A DNA stretch of 6,203 nucleotides, taken from assembly GCA_030150335.1 (NCBI GenBank), contig JASLGC010000090.1, positions 1 through 6,203 on the forward strand. Reading direction: 5' to 3'. The position numbers and the translations under genes are program-made. Positions 1-5,811 of the stretch are shown here, piece after piece. Below the pieces are notes generated by a model, which saw only the letters and a list, made by a program, of their open reading frames with translations, ran no database searches and was not told the origin of the DNA. This stretch comes from Flavobacterium sp. Its GTDB lineage: Bacteria > Bacteroidota > Bacteroidia > Flavobacteriales > Flavobacteriaceae. Positions within the stretch are counted from its first letter, which is position 1. Every line of letters begins with the position of its first letter.

Positions 1-801
1 CAAGAACGAATAGAGCAAGCTCGTCTTGATGAGGCAAAAGCAAAAGAATTAACGATTCAAGAGGAAGAGGAGGCTTATTTAGAATATTTAATTCAAGAAG
101 AAGAGAAGGAAAAAGCAGCTTTATTGCAACGTGAGCAAGAAGTAATCAAAGAACAAGAGGCTACTTCTAAAATCGTAAGCGATTTAGCACATGAACTCCC
201 TACAACATTCAATAGTGTTTTTGAGCAGAAGGCTCCAGAAAGTGAAAAGATTGAATCTACTACATCATTTTTCTTTTCTCAAGAAACAGAAGCAAATACG
301 ATTAAAGAACAACCAAAAACTGAATTAGATCCTTTCTTTGGTTTTGATTTTAGAGAGGTTGAATTTGTTCGAGTAGAGGATGTAGAAGCAGAAAAGGCCC
401 AAGAATTTGATGTTGATTTTATTGCAACAGAGGAAAGTTCAGCAGTAGTAGAAGAGGAAAAGAAACTTGTTGAAGAGAAAATAGAAACTCCGAACACATT
501 GTTTAACTTAGAAAACATGTCTGTAAGAGAACCAAAAATTGTTAAACCAAAATCTATTAATGACATCTATAATACGACAATTACAGTAGGATTAAACGAT
601 AGAATAGCTTTTGAAAAGCATTTATTTGGTAATAGCGCAGAAGACTTTAATCGTGTATTATCGCAATTGAATACTGTTAGCACATTTGATGAGGCAATGA
701 GTTTAATAGATCACCTTGTTAAACCAGAATATAATAACTGGGAAGGGAAAGATGAATACGAAGAACGTTTTATAGCGTTGGTAGAAAAACGCTTTATTTA
801 A
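1..801 (+). CDS. Conserved protein of unknown function, C-terminal part (5' end outside window)
   Basis: The frame is open from the first base to the TAA at 799-801, giving 266 visible residues, so the gene begins upstream of the window. An internal TTG at 124 is not a convincing start because the same Glu/Lys/Gln-rich sequence continues in frame before it. Visible residues 1-60 are highly charged and look like a long helix or coiled coil. Residues 60-180 are acidic and of low complexity, probably disordered, with no membrane segment or signal. Residues 181-266 look like a compact helical domain, with motifs LNDRIAFEKHLFG (198-210), DFNRVLSQLN (215-224) and NNWEGKDEYEERF (245-257). I recall similar C-terminal sequences in flavobacterial proteins of unknown function but cannot name a family. 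The stop is 2 bases before rsmI, so the two are probably cotranscribed. No function is assigned. Confidence 0.85.
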   Translation, partial: QERIEQARLDEAKAKELTIQEEEEAYLEYLIQEEEKEKAALLQREQEVIKEQEATSKIVSDLAHELPTTFNSVFEQKAPESEKIESTTSFFFSQETEANTIKEQPKTELDPFFGFDFREVEFVRVEDVEAEKAQEFDVDFIATEESSAVVEEEKKLVEEKIETPNTLFNLENMSVREPKIVKPKSINDIYNTTITVGLNDRIAFEKHLFGNSAEDFNRVLSQLNTVSTFDEAMSLIDHLVKPEYNNWEGKDEYEERFIALVEKRFI

Positions 802-803
802 TT

Positions 804-1478
804 ATGAGTAAATTATATTTGGTGCCAACACCAATTGGAAATTTGGAAGATATGACCTTCCGAGCAATAAGAGTGTTAAAAGAGGTTGATTATATTTTAG
901 CTGAAGATACACGTAATAGTGGTAAACTATTAAAGCATTTTGAAATCATGACTCCTATGGCGAGTCATCATATGCATAATGAACACAAGACTGTAGAAGG
1001 GATTGTTAAGAGAATACAATCAGGTGAAACGTTTGCTTTGATTTCAGATGCAGGAACACCTGCTATTTCAGATCCAGGATTCTTATTGACAAGAGCATGT
1101 GTGGAAGCGGGGGTAGATGTTGAATGTTTGCCTGGAGCAACAGCTTTTGTTCCAGCCCTTGTAAACAGTGGACTGCCTAATGATAAGTTTGTTTTTGAAG
1201 GTTTTTTACCAGACAAAAAAGGAAGACAAACCAGATATTTAATCTTAGCAGAAGAAACAAGAACAATGATTATCTATGTATCTCCTCATAAACTTGTAAA
1301 GACCTTACAAGAGTTTAAGGAATACTTCGGAGAAGAACGTCAGATTTCAGTTTCGAGAGAGTTATCTAAACTTCATGAAGAAACAGTTCGTGGATCAGTT
1401 GTAGAAGTTTTAAGTCACTTTGAAGCAAAACCTCCCAAAGGAGAAATTGTTGTAATTGTAGGCGGAAAAAGTAAGTAA
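804..1478 (+). CDS. rsmI: 16S rRNA (cytidine(1402)-2'-O)-methyltransferase RsmI
   Basis: This SAM-dependent enzyme methylates the ribose 2'-OH of C1402 in 16S rRNA, in the decoding centre of the small subunit, and acts in the cytoplasm. The 224-residue product shows the tetrapyrrole-methylase fold signatures of the RsmI family in order: VPTPIGNL (7-14), AEDTR (33-37), ISDAGTPAISDPG (80-92), LPGATA (109-114), FEGFLP (131-136), SPHKL (160-164), SRELSKLHEE (184-193) and a final KGEIVVIVGG (212-221). It is shorter than the roughly 286-residue E. coli protein because it stops after the catalytic domain and lacks the C-terminal extension. I believe this is normal for Bacteroidetes. The ATG at 804 gives the expected N-terminus MSKLYLVPTPIG. 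It lies 2 bases after the preceding stop, with no clear Shine-Dalgarno sequence, and a strong terminator follows. Confidence 0.97.
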   Translation: MSKLYLVPTPIGNLEDMTFRAIRVLKEVDYILAEDTRNSGKLLKHFEIMTPMASHHMHNEHKTVEGIVKRIQSGETFALISDAGTPAISDPGFLLTRACVEAGVDVECLPGATAFVPALVNSGLPNDKFVFEGFLPDKKGRQTRYLILAEETRTMIIYVSPHKLVKTLQEFKEYFGEERQISVSRELSKLHEETVRGSVVEVLSHFEAKPPKGEIVVIVGGKSK

Positions 1479-1502
1479 AATATAGGATTACTTAACATAA
1501 AG

Positions 1503-1549
1503 AATCAATGTTTGATATTTGTAAAAATATTAAACATTGATTTTTTTTT
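1503..1549 (+). terminator. Strong intrinsic terminator after rsmI
   Basis: Bases 1503-1520 pair with 1525-1542 in an 18-bp stem that is unbroken apart from one G-U pair (1514/1531). The loop is GTAA, which is a GNRA-type tetraloop in RNA. A run of nine T (1541-1549) begins at the base of the stem. This ends the unit containing the unknown gene and rsmI. The opposite strand has no comparable U-run, so it looks unidirectional. Confidence 0.92.
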
Positions 1550-1551
1550 GA

Positions 1552-1559
1552 TACATTTG
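1552..1559 (+). promoter_or_regulatory. Candidate Bacteroidetes -7 promoter box for the OsmC/recJ unit
   Basis: TACATTTG matches the Bacteroidetes primary sigma factor -7 consensus TAnnTTTG exactly. It begins 2 bases after the terminator's T-run and 26 bases before the ATG of the OsmC gene, implying a short leader. I find no TTG at the usual 17-23 base spacing upstream. That position falls inside the terminator stem, so the -33 element is missing or weak. The call rests on the -7 match and on the need for a promoter after a strong terminator. Confidence 0.5.
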
Positions 1560-1577
1560 GTAAAAACAGAATAAATT

Positions 1578-2000
1578 ATGTCACATAAAGTAACAACAAG
1601 TTGGATTGAGAATATGCAGTTCGAATCTACTAATCCAAGTGGAGGAACAATTAGAATAGATGCTGGACCTGAAAATGGTGGAGATAATATGGGATTGAGA
1701 CCAAAAGCTCTTATGTTGTCTGCTTTGGCTGGTTGTTCTGGTTTAGATATCGCTCATTTAATTAAAAAGATGAGATTAGAAGTAGATAGCTTTAAAATGG
1801 AGACAGAAGGGCTTTTAACAGATACAGATCCTTCTACCTACCATACTGTAATTTTAGATTACCATTTCACTGGAAATAATTTAGATGAAGCCAAACTAAA
1901 ACGAGCAGTTGACTTGTCTATTGAAAAATATTGTGGGGTGATGAATATGTTTAAAGAATTTGCAGAAGTACAAACTAATATTCATTTTCATAAAGAGTAA
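1578..2000 (+). CDS. OsmC family protein, YhfA-like
   Basis: The product has 140 residues, the usual length for the family. OsmC/Ohr proteins are small cytoplasmic dimers in which two cysteines reduce peroxides. YhfA-type members are a subgroup whose substrate is not well defined. Both conserved cysteines are present: C53 in SALAGCSGLDIAHLI and C119 in LSIEKYCGVMNMF. The motif GLRPKALMLSALAGC (39-53) and RAVDLSIEKYCGV (109-121) resemble E. coli YhfA more than classical OsmC or Ohr, so I give no symbol and no firm substrate. The ATG at 1578 follows an A/T-rich leader. The gene is first in its unit and ends 3 bases before recJ, indicating cotranscription and probably translational coupling. It has no signal peptide or membrane segment. 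Confidence 0.92.
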   Translation: MSHKVTTSWIENMQFESTNPSGGTIRIDAGPENGGDNMGLRPKALMLSALAGCSGLDIAHLIKKMRLEVDSFKMETEGLLTDTDPSTYHTVILDYHFTGNNLDEAKLKRAVDLSIEKYCGVMNMFKEFAEVQTNIHFHKE

Positions 2001-2003
2001 CTC

Positions 2004-3707
2004 ATGCGCTGGAATTTAAAGAAAGATCCAGACGAAGAAATTGTTACTCATTTACAAAATGTTTTAGGTGTTGATAATGTTATAGCTAAGCTCTTAGCAC
2101 AGAGGGATATTAATAGTTATGAAGAAGCAAAAAGCTTTTTTAGGCCTTCTTTGAGTGATTTGCACGATCCATATTTAATGAAAGATATGGATAAGGCAGT
2201 TATGCGTATTGAAGAAGCACTTATTAAGAAACAACCTATCTTAGTTTTTGGTGATTATGATGTTGACGGAACTACTTCCGTTGCTTTATTGTATTCTTAT
2301 CTCAAAAGTTTTAACGCTACAGTTGATACGTATATCCCAGATCGTTATATGGAGGGATATGGTATTTCTTATCAAGGTATAGACTATGCTAAAGAGAATA
2401 ATATAAAGTTAATTATTGCTTTAGATTGTGGTATCAAATCAGTTGAACACGTTCAATACGCAAAACAACTTGGGATTGATTTTATAATCTGTGATCATCA
2501 TTTACCGGGTGATATTATTCCAGAAGCTATTGCTGTACTTGATCCTAAAAGAGAAGACTGCCTTTATCCTTATAAAGAATTATGTGGGTGTGGAGTTGGG
2601 TTTAAGCTTATTCAAGCTCATGCTTTTCACAAAGGACAATCTATTGAAGATATATTACCTTATTTAGATTTAGTGGCTACTGCTATTGCTGCTGATGTAG
2701 TGCCTATTACAGGTGAAAATCGGGTTTTAGCACATTTTGGACTTGTTGTAATCAATAATACACCTCGTCCCGGTATAGAGGCGCTTATGGATCTATATGA
2801 TATAAAGCCTTATACAATGAATGATATTGTATTTAAGTTGGCACCTAAAATTAACGCAGCAGGGAGAATTGAGCATGGTAATTTTACGGTTGATTTATTG
2901 ACAAAGTTTACGATTGAAGAGGCAAGGCATACAGTTAAAAAGATTGTTGAGATAAATGTAGAAAGAAGAACTCTTGATCAAGGAATTACAGAAGAAGCCT
3001 TAAAGCAAATAATAGAGCAAAAAGCAATAAATACAAAATCTACAATTGTTTATAGTTCTTCATGGCATAAAGGTGTAATTGGAATTGTTGCTTCTCGATT
3101 AATAGATACTTATTATAGACCAACGCTTGTTTTTACGGATAGTGGAGAGTATTTGGCAGCATCGGCAAGGTCTGTGAAAAACTTTGATATATATCAAGCG
3201 TTAGAAGCGTGTTCTGAATATTTAATTCAGTTTGGAGGACATATGTACGCAGCAGGATTAACAATGAAAAAGGAAAACTTTGAAGAGTTTAAGAAGAAAT
3301 TTGAGAAGGTGGTTGACGAAACTATTTTTGAAACAGATTTAGTTCCTGAGATAGAAATAGATGCGATAATTAAGTTCTCAAATATTACAGATAAATTCTT
3401 GAGAGTTTTAAAACAATTTGAACCTTTTGGACCAGGAAATCCAAGCCCTGTTTTTTTAAGTAAACAGGTTTTTGATACAGGGTATGCAAAAATGGCAGGT
3501 GCAAAGGGAGATCATTTAAAATTGACTTTGAAACAAAGAGGAGTCTTAAATAAAAAGTTTCCTGCAATCGGTTTTAATCTTGGAAGCCAATATAATAAAG
3601 TTAAAGAGAAGCAGTTTTTAGATGTTGTTTATTCAATTGAAGAGAACAAATGGAGAAATAAAGTGAATCTTCAAATGCAAATTAAAGATATGCAGCTATC
3701 GTGGTGA
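2004..3707 (+). CDS. recJ: Single-stranded-DNA-specific exonuclease RecJ
   Basis: RecJ degrades single-stranded DNA 5' to 3' in RecF-pathway recombination, mismatch repair and base excision repair. It uses a two-metal DHH-family active site. The 567-residue product is close to E. coli RecJ in length. Visible motifs in order are FGDYDVDGT (82-90, with metal-ligand aspartates D84, D86 and D88), ALDCG (139-143), CDHHLPG (163-169, the DHH motif), ATAIAADVVPI (225-235), APKINAAGRI (280-289), WHKGVIGIVASRL (354-366) and GGHMYAAG (411-418, the DHHA1 glycine-rich motif). The remaining C-terminal part, about residues 450-567, fits the RecJ OB-fold. The ATG at 2004, 3 bases after the OsmC stop, gives the N-terminus MRWNLK expected for Bacteroidetes RecJ. 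No key residue appears to be missing. No terminator follows, so asd may be read through from here. Confidence 0.98.
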   Translation: MRWNLKKDPDEEIVTHLQNVLGVDNVIAKLLAQRDINSYEEAKSFFRPSLSDLHDPYLMKDMDKAVMRIEEALIKKQPILVFGDYDVDGTTSVALLYSYLKSFNATVDTYIPDRYMEGYGISYQGIDYAKENNIKLIIALDCGIKSVEHVQYAKQLGIDFIICDHHLPGDIIPEAIAVLDPKREDCLYPYKELCGCGVGFKLIQAHAFHKGQSIEDILPYLDLVATAIAADVVPITGENRVLAHFGLVVINNTPRPGIEALMDLYDIKPYTMNDIVFKLAPKINAAGRIEHGNFTVDLLTKFTIEEARHTVKKIVEINVERRTLDQGITEEALKQIIEQKAINTKSTIVYSSSWHKGVIGIVASRLIDTYYRPTLVFTDSGEYLAASARSVKNFDIYQALEACSEYLIQFGGHMYAAGLTMKKENFEEFKKKFEKVVDETIFETDLVPEIEIDAIIKFSNITDKFLRVLKQFEPFGPGNPSPVFLSKQVFDTGYAKMAGAKGDHLKLTLKQRGVLNKKFPAIGFNLGSQYNKVKEKQFLDVVYSIEENKWRNKVNLQMQIKDMQLSW

Positions 3708-3774
3708 TGAAAAAAACATTAAATTTATACCAATCAGAAAATATATTAAATTAATCATATATAAATTGTAAGAG

Positions 3775-4764
3775 ATGAAAATAGCAGTAGTAGGGGCTAC
3801 CGGAATGGTAGGAGAGATTATGCTAAAAGTATTAGCAGAGAGAAATTTTCCTGTAACAGAGTTGATTCCAGTTGCTTCAGAGAAGTCGGTTGGAAAACAA
3901 ATCGAATTTAAAGGTAAGAAGTTTACCGTTAAGTCCATGGAAGAGGCTGTTAGTATGAAACCTGAAATTGCATTATTCTCTGCAGGAGGTTCTATTTCAT
4001 TAGAGTGGGCTCCTAAATTTGCTGAGGTAGGTACAACAGTTATTGATAATTCTTCTGCATGGAGAATGGATCCTACAAAGAAATTAATTGTTCCTGAAAT
4101 CAATGCAAATCAATTGACAAAAGAAGATAAGATTATTGCTAATCCTAATTGTTCTACAATTCAATTAGTAATGGCTCTTGCTCCTTTGCATAAAGAGTAT
4201 GGAATTAAAAGAGTAATTGTATCTACATACCAATCAATTACAGGAACAGGAGTGAAAGCTGTTAAACAACTGGAGAATGAGTATGCTAATGAAAAAGGAG
4301 AAATGGCTTATCCTTATCCTATTCATAGAAATGCTCTTCCTCATTGTGATGTTTTTGAAGACAACGGTTATACAAAAGAAGAGATGAAGCTTGCTAATGA
4401 AACAAAGAAGATTCTTTGTGATGATACTGTTTTAGTAGCTGCTACTGCTGTGAGAATTCCTGTTGTAGGTGGACACAGTGAAACTGTAAATATTGAGTTT
4501 AAAAAAGACTACGAAGTAAATGATCTTCGCAAGATTTTACACGATACTCCAGGGGTTGTTGTGCAAGATAATACAGATACAAATACATACCCAATGCCTT
4601 TATATGCAGAAGGGAAAGATGATGTATTTGTAGGACGTATTCGCAGAGACATAACACAAGCTAATTCTGTGAACATGTGGATTGTAGCTGACAACCTTCG
4701 AAAAGGAGCAGCAACAAATACAGTGCAAATTGCCGAATACCTTATCGCAAATAAATTAGTTTAG
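3775..4764 (+). CDS. asd: Aspartate-semialdehyde dehydrogenase
   Basis: This enzyme reduces L-aspartyl-4-phosphate with NADPH to L-aspartate 4-semialdehyde, the common precursor of lysine/diaminopimelate, threonine and methionine. The 329-residue product begins with the nucleotide-binding motif VVGATGMVG (5-13). It carries the catalytic cysteine C126 in NPNCST (123-128), the TYQSITGTG segment (151-159, with Q153), the substrate-binding R227 and catalytic H234 in VRIPVVGGHSE (226-236), and the closing DNLRKGAATN (306-315). Length and motifs match the bacterial enzyme and no residue looks wrong. The ATG at 3775 is the only start that gives the intact N-terminal motif. It lies 67 bases after recJ, with no terminator between and no clear TAnnTTTG box, so it may be cotranscribed with recJ or use a weak promoter in the AT-rich gap. 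A terminator follows at once. Confidence 0.98.
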   Translation: MKIAVVGATGMVGEIMLKVLAERNFPVTELIPVASEKSVGKQIEFKGKKFTVKSMEEAVSMKPEIALFSAGGSISLEWAPKFAEVGTTVIDNSSAWRMDPTKKLIVPEINANQLTKEDKIIANPNCSTIQLVMALAPLHKEYGIKRVIVSTYQSITGTGVKAVKQLENEYANEKGEMAYPYPIHRNALPHCDVFEDNGYTKEEMKLANETKKILCDDTVLVAATAVRIPVVGGHSETVNIEFKKDYEVNDLRKILHDTPGVVVQDNTDTNTYPMPLYAEGKDDVFVGRIRRDITQANSVNMWIVADNLRKGAATNTVQIAEYLIANKLV

Positions 4765-4788
4765 ATTTATAGAAAACCTAAAATAGAG

Positions 4789-4822
4789 AAGACTCTTAGC
4801 AAAAAGCTAAGAGTCTTTTTTT
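4789..4822 (+). terminator. Intrinsic terminator after asd
   Basis: Bases 4789-4800 (AAGACTCTTAGC) pair perfectly with 4806-4817 in a 12-bp stem. The loop is AAAAA and a run of seven T spans 4816-4822. It begins 24 bases after the asd stop and closes the unit. Confidence 0.93.
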
Positions 4823-4824
4823 AT

Positions 4825-4860
4825 TTTGTTAGATTAGGTAGCTAAAAGTTTGTACTTTTG
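4825..4860 (+). promoter_or_regulatory. Candidate Bacteroidetes promoter for the response regulator
   Basis: TACTTTTG at 4853-4860 matches the -7 consensus TAnnTTTG. TTTG at 4825-4828 is a possible -33 element at 24 bases, one more than the usual 17-23 range. A second -7 match, TAATTTTG at 4866-4873, lacks a well-spaced TTG and could be an alternative. The start codon at 4967 would leave a leader of roughly 100 bases, long for this organism, containing a short all-AT hairpin at 4927-4943. Confidence 0.45.
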
Positions 4861-4966
4861 GTCTATAATTTTGTGAAAAAACAAAGACAATCGACTATAC
4901 AATTTATGTATGGTGTGAATTTTACTAAATATTATGAATATTTTTTTAATTTAAATAATCAATTTT

Positions 4967-5626
4967 ATGAGCAGAATACTTTTAGTTGATGACCACCCAC
5001 TTATAGTTGAAGGTTATGTATTAGCTCTTTCGAAAGATTGGGAATATTGGGGTAATATATCTTTTGAAAAATCATTTGATTGTACAAGTGCAAAAGAAAT
5101 TATAGATAACGCTGTCGAAACAGGTCAATTATTTGACTTAGCAATCGTAGATTTCTCTTTGCCTAAAGATGAGAAATTTCATTGGAATGACGGAGGGGAT
5201 GTTGTTAATTACATTCAGAAGGTAATGCCTACATGCAAGACAATGATCCTAACAGGACATACGGAAGTAATCACATTGTATAATATCTTTAAAAATATTA
5301 GTCCAAATGGTTTGGTAAGCAAACACGAGATTACACCTGAGAATTTAATAGATATTGTAAGAAAAGTATGTAGTGGTGATCGATACCAAAGTGATATTGT
5401 GAAGCATTGTTTAAGTGAGATAGTAAGAAAGGAAATGATGTATGATGATTTCAATAGAGAGATATTGGTCTTATTATCTAAAGGATACAAATTACAAGAA
5501 TTAGAAAATCACATACCACTTTCTAATCCTACGATAAAGAAAAGGTTAACTAAAATGAAGCAAGTATTTGAGGTTTCTGATACCGCTACTTTAGTTCAAG
5601 AAGTTATAAAACAAGGCTTTGTATAG
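4967..5626 (+). CDS. NarL/LuxR-type response regulator transcription factor
   Basis: This is a two-component response regulator that would be phosphorylated by a sensor kinase and bind DNA. The 219-residue product has an N-terminal receiver domain (about 1-140) with the acidic pair D8/D9 in LLVDDHPL, phospho-acceptor D62 in AIVDFSLP, T96 in ILTGH and the conserved lysine K119 in VSKHE. It ends in a helix-turn-helix domain (about 160-219) with NREILVLLSKGYKLQELE and a recognition-helix segment SNPTIKKRLTKMKQVF, a divergent form of the LuxR pattern. Spacing from D9 to D62 and from D62 to T96 is longer than in a minimal receiver such as CheY, with an extra charged loop around 67-77. The ATG at 4967 gives the standard REC N-terminus. 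A terminator on each side makes it monocistronic. No histidine kinase is in the window, so its partner and targets are unknown. Confidence 0.93.
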   Translation: MSRILLVDDHPLIVEGYVLALSKDWEYWGNISFEKSFDCTSAKEIIDNAVETGQLFDLAIVDFSLPKDEKFHWNDGGDVVNYIQKVMPTCKTMILTGHTEVITLYNIFKNISPNGLVSKHEITPENLIDIVRKVCSGDRYQSDIVKHCLSEIVRKEMMYDDFNREILVLLSKGYKLQELENHIPLSNPTIKKRLTKMKQVFEVSDTATLVQEVIKQGFV

Positions 5627-5628
5627 TC

Positions 5629-5660
5629 AAAAGCATCCTCATTAAAAAGGATGCTTTTTT
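5629..5660 (+). terminator. Intrinsic terminator after the response regulator
   Basis: Bases 5629-5639 pair with 5648-5658 (core AAAAGCATCC with GGATGCTTTT) in an 11-bp stem with an 8-base loop. A T-run spans 5655-5660. It begins 2 bases after the stop codon. Confidence 0.92.
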
Positions 5661-5755
5661 ATTTTATAAATATTCGATTGTGACCAATAGCTTTAGGAAA
5701 AATTTTATTAATGTGTTGATATTAAAATACATATCTGTTGTTTTATATGATGGAT

Positions 5756-5806
5756 GTCATTTTTTGTTCTTTAGTAGGAATGTACATTTACTTTTCAAAA
5801 AATGAC
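5756..5806. repeat. 11-bp perfect inverted repeat upstream of the MBL-fold gene
   Basis: GTCATTTTTTG at 5756-5766 is the exact reverse complement of CAAAAAATGAC at 5796-5806. The arms are separated by 29 bases, and arm centres are 40 bp apart, about four helical turns. The right arm ends 5 bases before the ATG at 5812. The spacer holds candidate promoter bases, so the repeat could be a pair of operator half-sites. A leader hairpin is possible only if transcription starts upstream of the left arm. The T and A runs make a chance match easier than for mixed sequence. Confidence 0.5.
5763..5796 (+). promoter_or_regulatory. Weak candidate promoter for the MBL-fold gene
   Basis: TTTG at 5763-5766 is followed after 22 bases by TACTTTTC at 5789-5796, which matches TAnnTTTG except for the final G. 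An overlapping alternative is TACATTTA at 5783-5790, with 16-base spacing. Either would give a very short leader before the ATG at 5812. A promoter is expected here because a terminator precedes the gap, but neither match is exact. Confidence 0.3.
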
Positions 5807-5811
5807 GAATT

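Noticed and set aside
279..566. Minus-strand open frame of 95 codons inside the first gene
   Set aside because: Its Ser-rich composition is simply the complement of the Glu-rich coding strand.
968..1216. Minus-strand open frame of 82 codons inside rsmI
   Set aside because: It is fully antisense to the conserved SAM-binding core of rsmI and has no leader or motif of its own.
3722..3767. 8-bp inverted repeat AATTTATA / TATAAATT between recJ and asd
   Set aside because: The arms consist only of A and T and the surrounding gap is almost pure A/T, so a chance match is likely.
3696..4103. Minus-strand open frame of 135 codons across the recJ/asd junction
   Set aside because: It runs antisense to the conserved N-terminal domain of asd and shows no family motif, so it is a shadow.
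4897..4911. Short dyad ATACA-ATTTA-TGTAT upstream of the response regulator
   Set aside because: Five-base arms are too short to support an operator call without comparison to related genomes.
4927..4947. All-AT hairpin (AAATATT, loop ATG, AATATTT) followed by a T-run in the response regulator leader
   Set aside because: A 7-bp stem without any G-C pair is too weak to call an attenuator or terminator, and such hairpins are expected by chance in DNA this AT-rich.
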